A stretch of 13,346 nucleotides of DNA, taken from assembly GCA_035319065.1 (NCBI GenBank), contig DATHDM010000037.1:1-13346 (forward strand). The letters run 5' to 3'. A program made the position numbers and the translations under genes. Each line of letters opens with the position of its first letter. Position 1 is the stretch's first letter. The notes beneath the pieces are model-generated. The model did not search any database, was not told where the DNA came from, and saw only the letters and a program-made list of their open reading frames with translations. Positions 1-6,226 of this stretch are shown piece after piece. The DNA comes from DASPRM01 sp035319065. GTDB taxonomy: Bacteria > Acidobacteriota > Terriglobia > Terriglobales > Acidobacteriaceae.

Positions 1-1760
1 GGCTGGAGAAAGTGTCAGCCGCGGAGCCGCCCAGTCCCGTGCTGAACAAGCCTGCGATGGGCTTCATTCCCACCGAGTGGTACCCGACCGCCGTGGCCGT
101 CCGCGGTGGCGACCTGCTGGTCGCTACGGCCAAGAGCGAAGGCACCGGGCGCAACTCGATGGAAGTTGATTCCGCAGACCTGGTTGGTCGCGACCACCAC
201 CCCTACATCGTGACTTTGTTGCACGGCTCGGTTGCGAGGATCAAGCTGGCCGAGGCACAGAAAAACCTGGCCGCGCTGACCGATGAGGTCCGGCTCGCGA
301 ACCTCATGGGGCCGGACCAAAACCGGGGGTTCGAGATATTCCCTGCCGGTCACAACCCCATACGGCACGTGATCTACGTGATCAGGGAGAACCGAACCTA
401 CGACCAGATTCTGGGGGATTTGGGGATCGGCGACGGCGACGCTTCGCTCACCATGTACGGCGAGGACATCACCCCGAACGCGCACAAGCTGGCGCGTCAG
501 TTCGGCGTGATTGACAACTTCTACGACAGCGGCGAAGTCTCGGGGAACGGGCACGTGTGGTCGACGGCGGCGATTGTGACCGACTACACGGAAAAGACCT
601 GGCAGATCGGCTATCGCGGCTCGGAGCGCACTTACGATTTTGAGGGCGAAGTAGGGGATGAGTATCCGCTGCTCGAAGACCAGCCCGATGTGAATGAACC
701 CGCCTCGGGCTATCTCTGGACCAACCTGGCGAAGCATGGTCTGAGCTACCGGCACTACGGAGAATTCATCTCCAGCGAGTGGTGCGACCAGCCGCGTGGG
801 TGGCAGTTGCCCACTGCGGGCACGCCGCAGGCAGCGGGCGTGCAGTGCAAGGCGCAGTTCATCGCCAAAGGAGCCAGGCTTCCGGCGCGTGTTGGCGATC
901 CACCGGGCGGTGAGAGCCCCTGGCCGTGGCCGATCCCGATTCTGGCGCGCAACGTCCCAACCAAGCCTGAGCTGCGCGACCACTTCGATCCCGAGTATCC
1001 GGACTTCCGCCTCGAATATCCCGATCAGCTTCGCGCGGACGAGTTCCTAAGGGAATTCAGGCAATGGAGCGAGCACTTGAAGCCCGCGGAGGAAGGCGGG
1101 AACCAGGCGCAAATTATCGATCCCATGCCGGCGTTCATTACTCTTCGCCTGGGCAACGATCACACTTCAGGAACGCGCGCCGGCCGGGCCACGCCGGCAG
1201 CAGCGGTGGCGGACAACGATCTGGCGCTTGGCCGCGTGGTGGATGCTGTTTCGCACAGCCCCTACTGGGGAGACACGGCAATCTTCGTGCTGGAAGACGA
1301 TGCCCAGGATGGCGCCGACCACGTGGACGCGCATCGCAGCGTCGCGCTGGTGATCAGCAAGTACGCGCCGGGATCCAGCGCGCAGCCTTCCGTTCACCAC
1401 GAGTTCTACACCACGGTAAACCTCATTCACACGATGGAGGTGCTGCTGGGGCTGCCTCCGATGAACAACAACGACGCCCACGCCCCAGTCATGGCGCCGC
1501 TGTTCCGCGGCCTGGGCGCGCAGCCAGCCTACACGGCGGACTATCGCAATCGCGACAACGGGCAGCTGTATCGCACAAACACAGAGAAGTCAGCCGGCGC
1601 CCGCCAGTCGGAGAAGATGGATTTTTCGCATGCCGACCGCGCCGACACCGCCCTGCTCAACCAGATTCTCTGGCACGACCGGATGGGAGACCGGCCCATG
1701 CCGCGCGCGCGGCACAGCGTGGTGCAGATCACGCGGCAAGCCGAGAAGGACGACGACTAG
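1..1760 (+). CDS. YVTN beta-propeller / alkaline phosphatase-superfamily phosphoesterase, 5' partial
   Basis: The frame is open to the left edge; a GTG at 12 exists, but the preceding codons read LEK in frame, so the true start lies outside. The first ~45 visible residues (GFIPTEWYPTAVAV, then DLLVATAK) look like the last blades of a YVTN-type propeller. From about residue 118 (counted from the GTG) the sequence is a PF04185-type phosphoesterase: VIYVIRENRTYDQ with the E126-N127 metal site, SGEVSGNGH near 173-181, LRLGNDHTSG near 378, and an acidic EDDAQDG...DHVDAHR block near 427-440 that supplies further metal ligands. The closing LGLPPMNNNDA region is also typical. Family members hydrolyse phosphoesters and are usually exported, but the signal peptide would be outside the window and the substrate is unknown. 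The next gene starts 184 bp on and appears to be a separate unit. Confidence 0.9.
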   Translation, partial: LEKVSAAEPPSPVLNKPAMGFIPTEWYPTAVAVRGGDLLVATAKSEGTGRNSMEVDSADLVGRDHHPYIVTLLHGSVARIKLAEAQKNLAALTDEVRLANLMGPDQNRGFEIFPAGHNPIRHVIYVIRENRTYDQILGDLGIGDGDASLTMYGEDITPNAHKLARQFGVIDNFYDSGEVSGNGHVWSTAAIVTDYTEKTWQIGYRGSERTYDFEGEVGDEYPLLEDQPDVNEPASGYLWTNLAKHGLSYRHYGEFISSEWCDQPRGWQLPTAGTPQAAGVQCKAQFIAKGARLPARVGDPPGGESPWPWPIPILARNVPTKPELRDHFDPEYPDFRLEYPDQLRADEFLREFRQWSEHLKPAEEGGNQAQIIDPMPAFITLRLGNDHTSGTRAGRATPAAAVADNDLALGRVVDAVSHSPYWGDTAIFVLEDDAQDGADHVDAHRSVALVISKYAPGSSAQPSVHHEFYTTVNLIHTMEVLLGLPPMNNNDAHAPVMAPLFRGLGAQPAYTADYRNRDNGQLYRTNTEKSAGARQSEKMDFSHADRADTALLNQILWHDRMGDRPMPRARHSVVQITRQAEKDDD

Positions 1761-1944
1761 GCGAAGATTTGCTGCACCGAGCCTCGTGCATTTAGACTCG
1801 TCGGCCGGGGCCTGAGCGGCCGCCCACATCGCCCGGCAAGCTGCGTGCTTTTTGCATCGCGTCCCGCAGGTTTGCATCTCACAAGCGGTAGATTTGTATC
1901 GGGCGGCGATAAAGCTACAGTCGACTTCATCTTTGGAGGAAGAG

Positions 1945-2553
1945 ATGGCACTGGAAGTTCCCCCCTTGCCTTATGCCTACAACGCGCTGGAACCGTACAT
2001 CGACGAGCAGACCATGCACCTGCATCACGACAAGCACCATCAGGCCTACGTAGATAACGCCAACGCGGCGATCGCCAAGCATGCCGAGCTGCAGCAGAAA
2101 ACGGCGGAGGATATCCTGAAGGGCATCAACAGAGTGCCCGAGGACGTGCGGTCCGCTCTGCGCAACAACGCCGGCGGCCACGTCAACCACAGCATGTTCT
2201 GGAAGATCATGAAGCCGCAGGGCGGCGGAAATCCTTCCGGGAAGATCGCCGACGTGATCAAAGACCTGGGAGGCTTCGACGCTTTCAAGGAAAAGTTCAA
2301 CGATGCGGGGGTGAAGCGTTTCGGCAGCGGCTGGGCCTGGCTGATCGTGAAGGGCGGCAAGTACGAGATCATCAGCACCGCAAACCAGGACAGCCCGCTG
2401 ATGGACGGGGCATACCCCATCATGGGGAATGATGTGTGGGAGCACGCCTACTACCTGAGGTATCAGAATCGCCGCGCCGAGTACCTGAAGGCGTGGTGGA
2501 ACGTGGTGCACTGGGACGAAATCAACAAGCGCCTGGCAGAGGCGCCGCGATAA
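1945..2553 (+). CDS. sodA: Superoxide dismutase, Mn-type
   Basis: A 202-residue Fe/Mn superoxide dismutase that converts superoxide to peroxide and oxygen in the cytoplasm. I start it at ATG 1945, where GGAGGA sits just upstream and the protein opens MALEVPPLPYAYNALEP as the family does; the frame is open further upstream but that part is not SOD-like. Metal ligands are visible at H27, H82, D163 and H167 (DVWEHAYY), with the gateway Tyr35. G77 in AGGH together with Gln148 in NQDSP is the Mn-type combination; Fe-type enzymes carry the active-site glutamine in the earlier segment. Length is normal and there is no signal peptide. It appears monocistronic, with a hairpin terminator about 90 bp downstream. 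Metal choice is inferred from residues and could be cambialistic. Confidence 0.97.
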   Translation: MALEVPPLPYAYNALEPYIDEQTMHLHHDKHHQAYVDNANAAIAKHAELQQKTAEDILKGINRVPEDVRSALRNNAGGHVNHSMFWKIMKPQGGGNPSGKIADVIKDLGGFDAFKEKFNDAGVKRFGSGWAWLIVKGGKYEIISTANQDSPLMDGAYPIMGNDVWEHAYYLRYQNRRAEYLKAWWNVVHWDEINKRLAEAPR

Positions 2554-2640
2554 TCGAGTCCCATCGGACGTCGGCAGCGACGGACTCTACACTCCAGCAC
2601 CCGGGAGCGAGTCAAAAGCTGTGTCTGTAGCCTGATTTGC

Positions 2641-2671
2641 CGGACCGCAACCGGGGTGCGGGCCGTTTTGT
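2641..2671 (+). terminator. Intrinsic terminator of sodA
   Basis: Bases 2641-2649 pair with 2657-2665 (nine positions, one A-G mismatch at 2644/2662) around a 7-base loop, and a TTTTGT tract follows at 2666-2671. It lies between the convergent ends of sodA and moaA. There is no matching A-tract on the left side, so it should act only for plus-strand transcription. Confidence 0.65.
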
Positions 2672-2693
2672 CGGCGCGCGCTGCCTTCAGGCT

Positions 2694-3686
2694 CTACCCG
2701 CCAATGTGGACCATGGTGCGCGAGGCGGGAACGAAGTCGGGCTCGCCGATGTGGTGACGTTGCTCTTTCTGCATCACTACCTGGCGGAAGAAGGCTCGCA
2801 GGTCGTCGTCGCCAGCGCCGTGACGGATCAACCGCACCACGTCATGCTCGAAAACCGAAAACAAGCAGGTACGAATCTTGCCGTCGGAGGTCAGGCGGAT
2901 GCGGCTGCAATGCCCGCAGAAGGGATGAGTCACGGGAGCGACGATTCCGATCTCCCCGATGCCGTCCTCGAACACATAGCGCCTGGCGGTTTCGCTCTTC
3001 TGGTGGGAAATTTCGCGAAGCGGCCGGAAAGTAGCGAGGGTGGCTAGAATCTCGTCGAGGCCAACCACGACCTCTGGCGACCACACCCGGTCTTCCTCCA
3101 GCGGCATGAATTCAATGAAGCGCAGGATAACGCCTTCCTCGCGGGCGAAACGGGCGAAGGGCACGATCTGGTCCTCATTGAAGCCGCGCAGCAGCACGCA
3201 GTTCACCTTCACCGGCTCCAATCCGGCGCGCTGGGCGGCGCGCACCCCCGCAAGCACCGCATAGTAACCGTTGGCCACGCGCGTGATGCGGGCGAATTTC
3301 TCAGGATCGACCGCGTCCATGCTGACGGTGACCCGCAGAAGCCCGGCTTCCTTCAGCGGCGCAGCCATCTCCGCCAGCAGATGTCCGTTGGTGGTGATCG
3401 CAAGGTCGAGCTTCTCGCCGGTGAGCGTGCGCAACCCGGACAAATCTCGCACGAAATCGACGACGCCCTTGCGTAGCAGCGGCTCGCCGCCGGTGATGCG
3501 GATCTTCTCGATGCCCAGGCCAACCAGCACGCGGGCGACGCGGAAATAGTCCGAGAAGGGAAGTTCGGCGAACTGCGCGCCATTATTGCCCGTGCGGCAA
3601 TAGACGCACTTGTAATTGCAGCGATCGGTGACGGCGATCCGTAGATCGGTAATGGCTCGTCCGAATTTGTCGAAGAGGCGCTCCAC
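2694..3686 (-). CDS. moaA: GTP 3',8-cyclase MoaA (molybdenum cofactor biosynthesis)
   Basis: A radical-SAM enzyme of 330 residues that, with MoaC, converts GTP to cyclic pyranopterin monophosphate, the first step of molybdopterin synthesis. The SAM cluster motif is C23-x3-C27-x2-C30, followed by ITGGEPLLR. The C-terminal cluster is C257-x2-C260-x13-C274 with the GTP-contacting SRIR arginines (262, 264), and the protein ends in the conserved Gly-Gly tail needed for activity. The start is a GTG; no ATG lies upstream in frame and the N-terminus (LFDKFGRAITDLRIAVTDRC) matches the family. The usual YCMP after the first cluster is YCRTG here. No other moa/moe genes are in the window. It sits downstream of cysK on the same strand, but the 297 bp gap suggests its own promoter. 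Confidence 0.96.
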   Translation of the reverse strand: MERLFDKFGRAITDLRIAVTDRCNYKCVYCRTGNNGAQFAELPFSDYFRVARVLVGLGIEKIRITGGEPLLRKGVVDFVRDLSGLRTLTGEKLDLAITTNGHLLAEMAAPLKEAGLLRVTVSMDAVDPEKFARITRVANGYYAVLAGVRAAQRAGLEPVKVNCVLLRGFNEDQIVPFARFAREEGVILRFIEFMPLEEDRVWSPEVVVGLDEILATLATFRPLREISHQKSETARRYVFEDGIGEIGIVAPVTHPFCGHCSRIRLTSDGKIRTCLFSVFEHDVVRLIRHGAGDDDLRAFFRQVVMQKEQRHHIGEPDFVPASRTMVHIGG

Positions 3687-3983
3687 CTGTCGTCCAGAAC
3701 TGATTTCGTGGGGAAAGGAGCGCGATGGGCGCGCAGCGAGCGGCGCCGAGAGGCGGTTTCCTTTCCAAGCACGGGAGGCGAAGGCGTTTCCACCTGCACC
3801 CTCGGCCCAGTTTGCGGGTCACGGCGCCAGATCAATTACGCGCCAGACTACTTAACCCTGCACCCTAGGCACCGCCGCCCGAGCCACGGTATACCGGAAG
3901 GCTCTGGCGATCGGAAATGCCATTGCCAATTATAGATTCGGAAGGGCTGGCGTGGGAGTCAGTTAGTTTTTGCCCCAAGGATG
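3687..3983 (-). promoter_or_regulatory. Long structured leader/promoter region before moaA
   Basis: This gap holds no gene. On the minus strand there is a perfect TATAAT (plus coordinates 3929-3934) without a recognisable -35; used as a -10 it would give a leader of about 236 nt to the moaA GTG. In that leader GGAAAGGA (3712-3719) pairs perfectly with TCCTTTCC (3757-3764), enclosing a second 5-bp stem (3726-3730 with 3741-3745). The structure ends about 25 nt before the start codon. The promoter and its regulatory role are inference. Confidence 0.35.
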
Positions 3984-4949
3984 CTAAACCGGCACCGTCT
4001 CCAGCTGCTGGGCTTCGATGCGCAGGTTGTCATAGAGAATGCTGGTGAGGTAGCGCTCGCCGAAGTCCGGCAGGATTACGACGATAAGCTTGCCGGCATT
4101 CTCCTGGCGGCGTGCGACCTCAAGGGCAGCTACCACAGCGGCGCCACAGGAGATGCCGACCAGCAGGCCCTCTTCGCGAGCCAGCCGTCGTGCCATCTCC
4201 ACCGCCTCATCGGTAGCAACGGTGATGACCTCATCGATGTAGTCGGTGCGCAGAACGTCGGGGATGAATCCGGCTCCTATGCCCTGAATCTTGTGCGGGC
4301 TGGGCTGGCCGCCGGACAAGACTGGGCTATCTTTGGGCTCGACCGCTACGACCTTGAAGCTGGGCTTCTTCGGGCGAATGTACTCGGTCACGCCGGTGAG
4401 CGTGCCTCCAGTACCCACGCCGGAGACGAGAATATCGACCTTTCCGTCGGTGTCGTGCCAGATTTCCGGACCGGTAGTTTCGAAGTGGATTTTGGGGTTG
4501 GCGGGATTGGCGAATTGTTGCGGCATGAAGCCATCGGGGGTCCGCGCCAGGATCTCCTGCGCCTTGGCGACCGCCCCCTTCATTCCCTTGGGGCCGGGAG
4601 TGAGCACGACCTCGGCGCCGAAGGCCATCAGTAAGACGCGGCGCTCCAGGCTCATGCTGTCCGGCATCGTCAGGATGAGGCGATAACCCCGCACCGCGGC
4701 GGCGAAGGCCAGGCCAATGCCGGTATTGCCGCTGGTAGGCTCGATGATCACCGTTTTGCCCGGTGTGATCCGGCCGGCGCGCTCGGCCTCGCTGATCATG
4801 CTGACCCCGATGCGGTCCTTTACGCTGCTGCAGGGATTGAAGCCCTCCAGCTTGGCGGCGACGGTTGCGCGGCACCCAGCGGTGATTTTGTTGAGATAGA
4901 CCAGAGGGGTTTTGCCGATCAACTCGGTGACGTCTTTGGCGATGTTCAT
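3984..4949 (-). CDS. cysK: Cysteine synthase A (O-acetylserine sulfhydrylase)
   Basis: A 321-residue PLP enzyme of fold type II that makes cysteine from O-acetylserine and sulfide in the cytoplasm. The PLP lysine is K44 in SSVKDRIG, the substrate loop is TSGNTG at 72-77, and the phosphate-binding loop is GVGTGGT at 177-183. The N-terminus (DVTELIGKTPLVYLNKI) is typical of the plant-like CysK branch. The pyridine-ring segment reads GISCGAA (S267, C268) where GISSGAA is usual. ATG 4949 is preceded by AGGAG at a good distance. A CRP/FNR-type palindrome lies 75-88 bp upstream of the ATG, with a TACAAT -10 candidate between them. A cystathionine beta-synthase is less likely because there is no extra C-terminal domain. 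Confidence 0.96.
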   Translation of the reverse strand: MNIAKDVTELIGKTPLVYLNKITAGCRATVAAKLEGFNPCSSVKDRIGVSMISEAERAGRITPGKTVIIEPTSGNTGIGLAFAAAVRGYRLILTMPDSMSLERRVLLMAFGAEVVLTPGPKGMKGAVAKAQEILARTPDGFMPQQFANPANPKIHFETTGPEIWHDTDGKVDILVSGVGTGGTLTGVTEYIRPKKPSFKVVAVEPKDSPVLSGGQPSPHKIQGIGAGFIPDVLRTDYIDEVITVATDEAVEMARRLAREEGLLVGISCGAAVVAALEVARRQENAGKLIVVILPDFGERYLTSILYDNLRIEAQQLETVPV

Positions 4950-4994
4950 CGAGAACTCCTGTTCCTGCAGCGAACCAATTTCCTGTCCTTTAGC

Positions 4995-5000
4995 ATTGTA
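4995..5000 (-). promoter_or_regulatory. Candidate -10 box of cysK
   Basis: On the minus strand the hexamer reads TACAAT, five of six matches to the sigma70 -10. No -35-like hexamer lies at the normal distance. The 5023-5038 palindrome instead occupies the -35 area, with its centre about 42.5 bp upstream of the predicted start site at 4988. Confidence 0.45.
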
Positions 5001-5022
5001 GGTGGCCTGGGCCTGACGCCTG

Positions 5023-5038
5023 CGTGATAAACATCACA
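5023..5038. promoter_or_regulatory. CRP/FNR-family operator between cysK and dinB
   Basis: The sequence CGTGATAAACATCACA matches the CRP consensus TGTGAT-N4-ATCACA at 11 of 12 defined positions and has a perfect 5-bp inverted repeat GTGAT/ATCAC (5024-5037). It lies in the divergent cysK/dinB spacer. Relative to the cysK -10 it sits where a class II activator binds; relative to dinB it ends 37 bp before the ATG. Which regulator uses it (CRP-, FNR- or DNR-like) cannot be told from here. Confidence 0.55.
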
Positions 5039-5074
5039 AGTCGTCCCGGTCCCAAGCGGCCGGAGAGGTGTTAG

Positions 5075-5545
5075 ATGGAATTGCGGGCATACATGGTGCG
5101 GCTTTTCTCCTACGACCGCTGGGCGAACCGCGAGGTGTTTTCCTCACTCGCCCCGCCGGCTCAACCCACCGCGCGCGCCCTTGGCTGGATGGCGCACATC
5201 GTGGCGGTAGAGCAACTGTGGCTCTGGCGAATCCTGGGGAAAGGGCCGGTGGTGGTTTGGCCGGCTCTGTCACTGGACGAGTGCCAGCGATACTTCGGGA
5301 TAGTCGCCGCCGAATGGCAGGATTACCTGGCGCATGTGACGGCTTCCGAACTCGAGCGCAGGGTCGCCTATGTCAACTCCAAGGGCGTGGCTTACGAAAG
5401 CCTGGTAGAGGACATCATGATGCACACCCTGATGCACAGCACTTATCACCGCGGCCAGATTGCGGCTGATCTCAGAGCATCGGGGAACCAGCCTGCGTAT
5501 ACCGATTTCATCCAGGGAGTGCGAATAGGATGTGTCGAGGGGTGA
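5075..5545 (+). CDS. DinB/DfsB-family four-helix metalloprotein
   Basis: A 156-residue DinB-family protein. The probable metal triad is visible: H41 in MAHIVAVE, then H121 and H125 in HSTYHRGQI, with H117 nearby. The family forms a four-helix bundle with a divalent metal; members include thiol transferases that use bacillithiol or mycothiol, and many have no known function. Length is normal and there is no signal peptide. ATG 5075 has GGAGAGG upstream. Its head faces cysK across a 125 bp spacer that carries the CRP/FNR-type site, so a link to thiol metabolism is possible but only inferred from position. The name refers to the fold and does not imply DNA damage induction. Confidence 0.88.
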   Translation: MELRAYMVRLFSYDRWANREVFSSLAPPAQPTARALGWMAHIVAVEQLWLWRILGKGPVVVWPALSLDECQRYFGIVAAEWQDYLAHVTASELERRVAYVNSKGVAYESLVEDIMMHTLMHSTYHRGQIAADLRASGNQPAYTDFIQGVRIGCVEG

Positions 5546-5944
5546 CGCGCCGGGGCGACACTTGGGCCGAGGACTACACCAGTGATCGGGCATCGCCCAC
5601 GTCGACTTCCGCGCGCAGGAGCACACCATCAGGGACTCCGGCCGCTGGTATGGACAGAGGGGCGGCCATGGCCAAGCTGAGCTGACGGTCTGAGGTCCCG
5701 TCGCTTCCGGGTCAGGCCAAAGGAAGGCAGTGTCACTGCATTTCGCGGCCTGCACTTCCGGTGCCGGGGCTATTACTTCTGTAAGTCGCAGGGCGGTTAC
5801 TGCCGGAACGATTTTCCATCTTCCCCCCACCAGCGCTTTTGGTTACAGTGTTCCCACCGGAGCCACACTTGGACCGCTAGCAGCGTAGGGCGTGTAAGCA
5901 GCCTTTTATCGCGGCGGCGCGAGTGTAGAGTTGGAGCGCGCCCG
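5546..5944. other. 399 bp without an intact gene
   Basis: I find no complete gene here. Short open segments show strong G/C at wobble positions: plus-strand codons 5586-5690 (35 codons, 30 ending in G or C, closed by TGA at 5691), and a GTG at 5542 that overlaps the dinB stop and reads about a dozen coding-like codons before the pattern moves to the other frame. A minus-strand segment in the same place also looks protein-like, so strand cannot be decided. A 13-bp palindrome (GCAGTG-T-CACTGC) lies at 5727-5739. It could be a decayed reading frame or plain GC-rich spacer. Confidence 0.4.
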
Positions 5945-6178
5945 TTGGACGAGTCGCCAATGAGTTCAGTGCAAGACGTGTACAACGTCCTCAAGCAGAA
6001 AGAGCTCCAGATGGAGCAGTTGCAGAGAGAGATCGAAGCCTTGAGGCTCGCGGCTCGGTTGCTGGAAGACTCGGACGAGGGTGTACCGGAGGTTGCGGCA
6101 GCAGGGAGTGACAATGGAAGTTCCGCGGGGGACCGGCAATCTTCCGCGATACGCGCAACCCCGAAACAATTTCCCTGA
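5945..6178 (+). CDS. Small coiled-coil hypothetical protein
   Basis: A protein of 77 residues from TTG 5945, or 72 from ATG 5960. The TTG has GGAG eight bases upstream, so I use it, although the recognisable part begins MSSVQDVYNVL at the ATG. Residues ~12-43 form one amphipathic helix with a hydrophobic heptad pattern (VYNVLKQKELQMEQLQ...EALRLAARLL), a likely coiled coil. The remainder is Ser/Gly/Ala-rich and probably disordered. There is no signal peptide or membrane segment. Small proteins with an 'EALRL..LL' helix are common in Acidobacteria as I recall, but no function is known to me. It ends 48 bp before the PilZ-GAF-TonB gene on the same strand, so the two are probably co-transcribed. 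Confidence 0.65.
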   Translation: MDESPMSSVQDVYNVLKQKELQMEQLQREIEALRLAARLLEDSDEGVPEVAAAGSDNGSSAGDRQSSAIRATPKQFP

Positions 6179-6226
6179 AACAAAGATGTTTCCTTCCCCT
6201 AAGCTGACTGTGCCGGGACGAACCGA

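Noticed and set aside
15..983. 322-residue minus-strand open frame
   Set aside because: Fully antisense to the phosphoesterase, with low-complexity Arg/Val-rich translation and no domain.
1802..1822. GC-rich 6-bp hairpin after the phosphoesterase as a terminator
   Set aside because: CGGCCG pairs with CGGCCG but no T-tract follows; too weak to call.
1872..1900. Possible sodA promoter (TTGCAT, 17 bp, TGTATC)
   Set aside because: Only three of six matches in each hexamer; this is chance level.
3981..4634. 217-residue plus-strand open frame
   Set aside because: Antisense to cysK, whose catalytic motifs are all intact.
5727..5739. Palindrome GCAGTG-T-CACTGC as an operator
   Set aside because: No promoter or gene start is near enough to give it a role.
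5270..5830. 186-residue minus-strand open frame covering the gap after dinB
   Set aside because: Half lies antisense to dinB, and the remainder is Trp/Cys/Pro-rich with no protein-like pattern.
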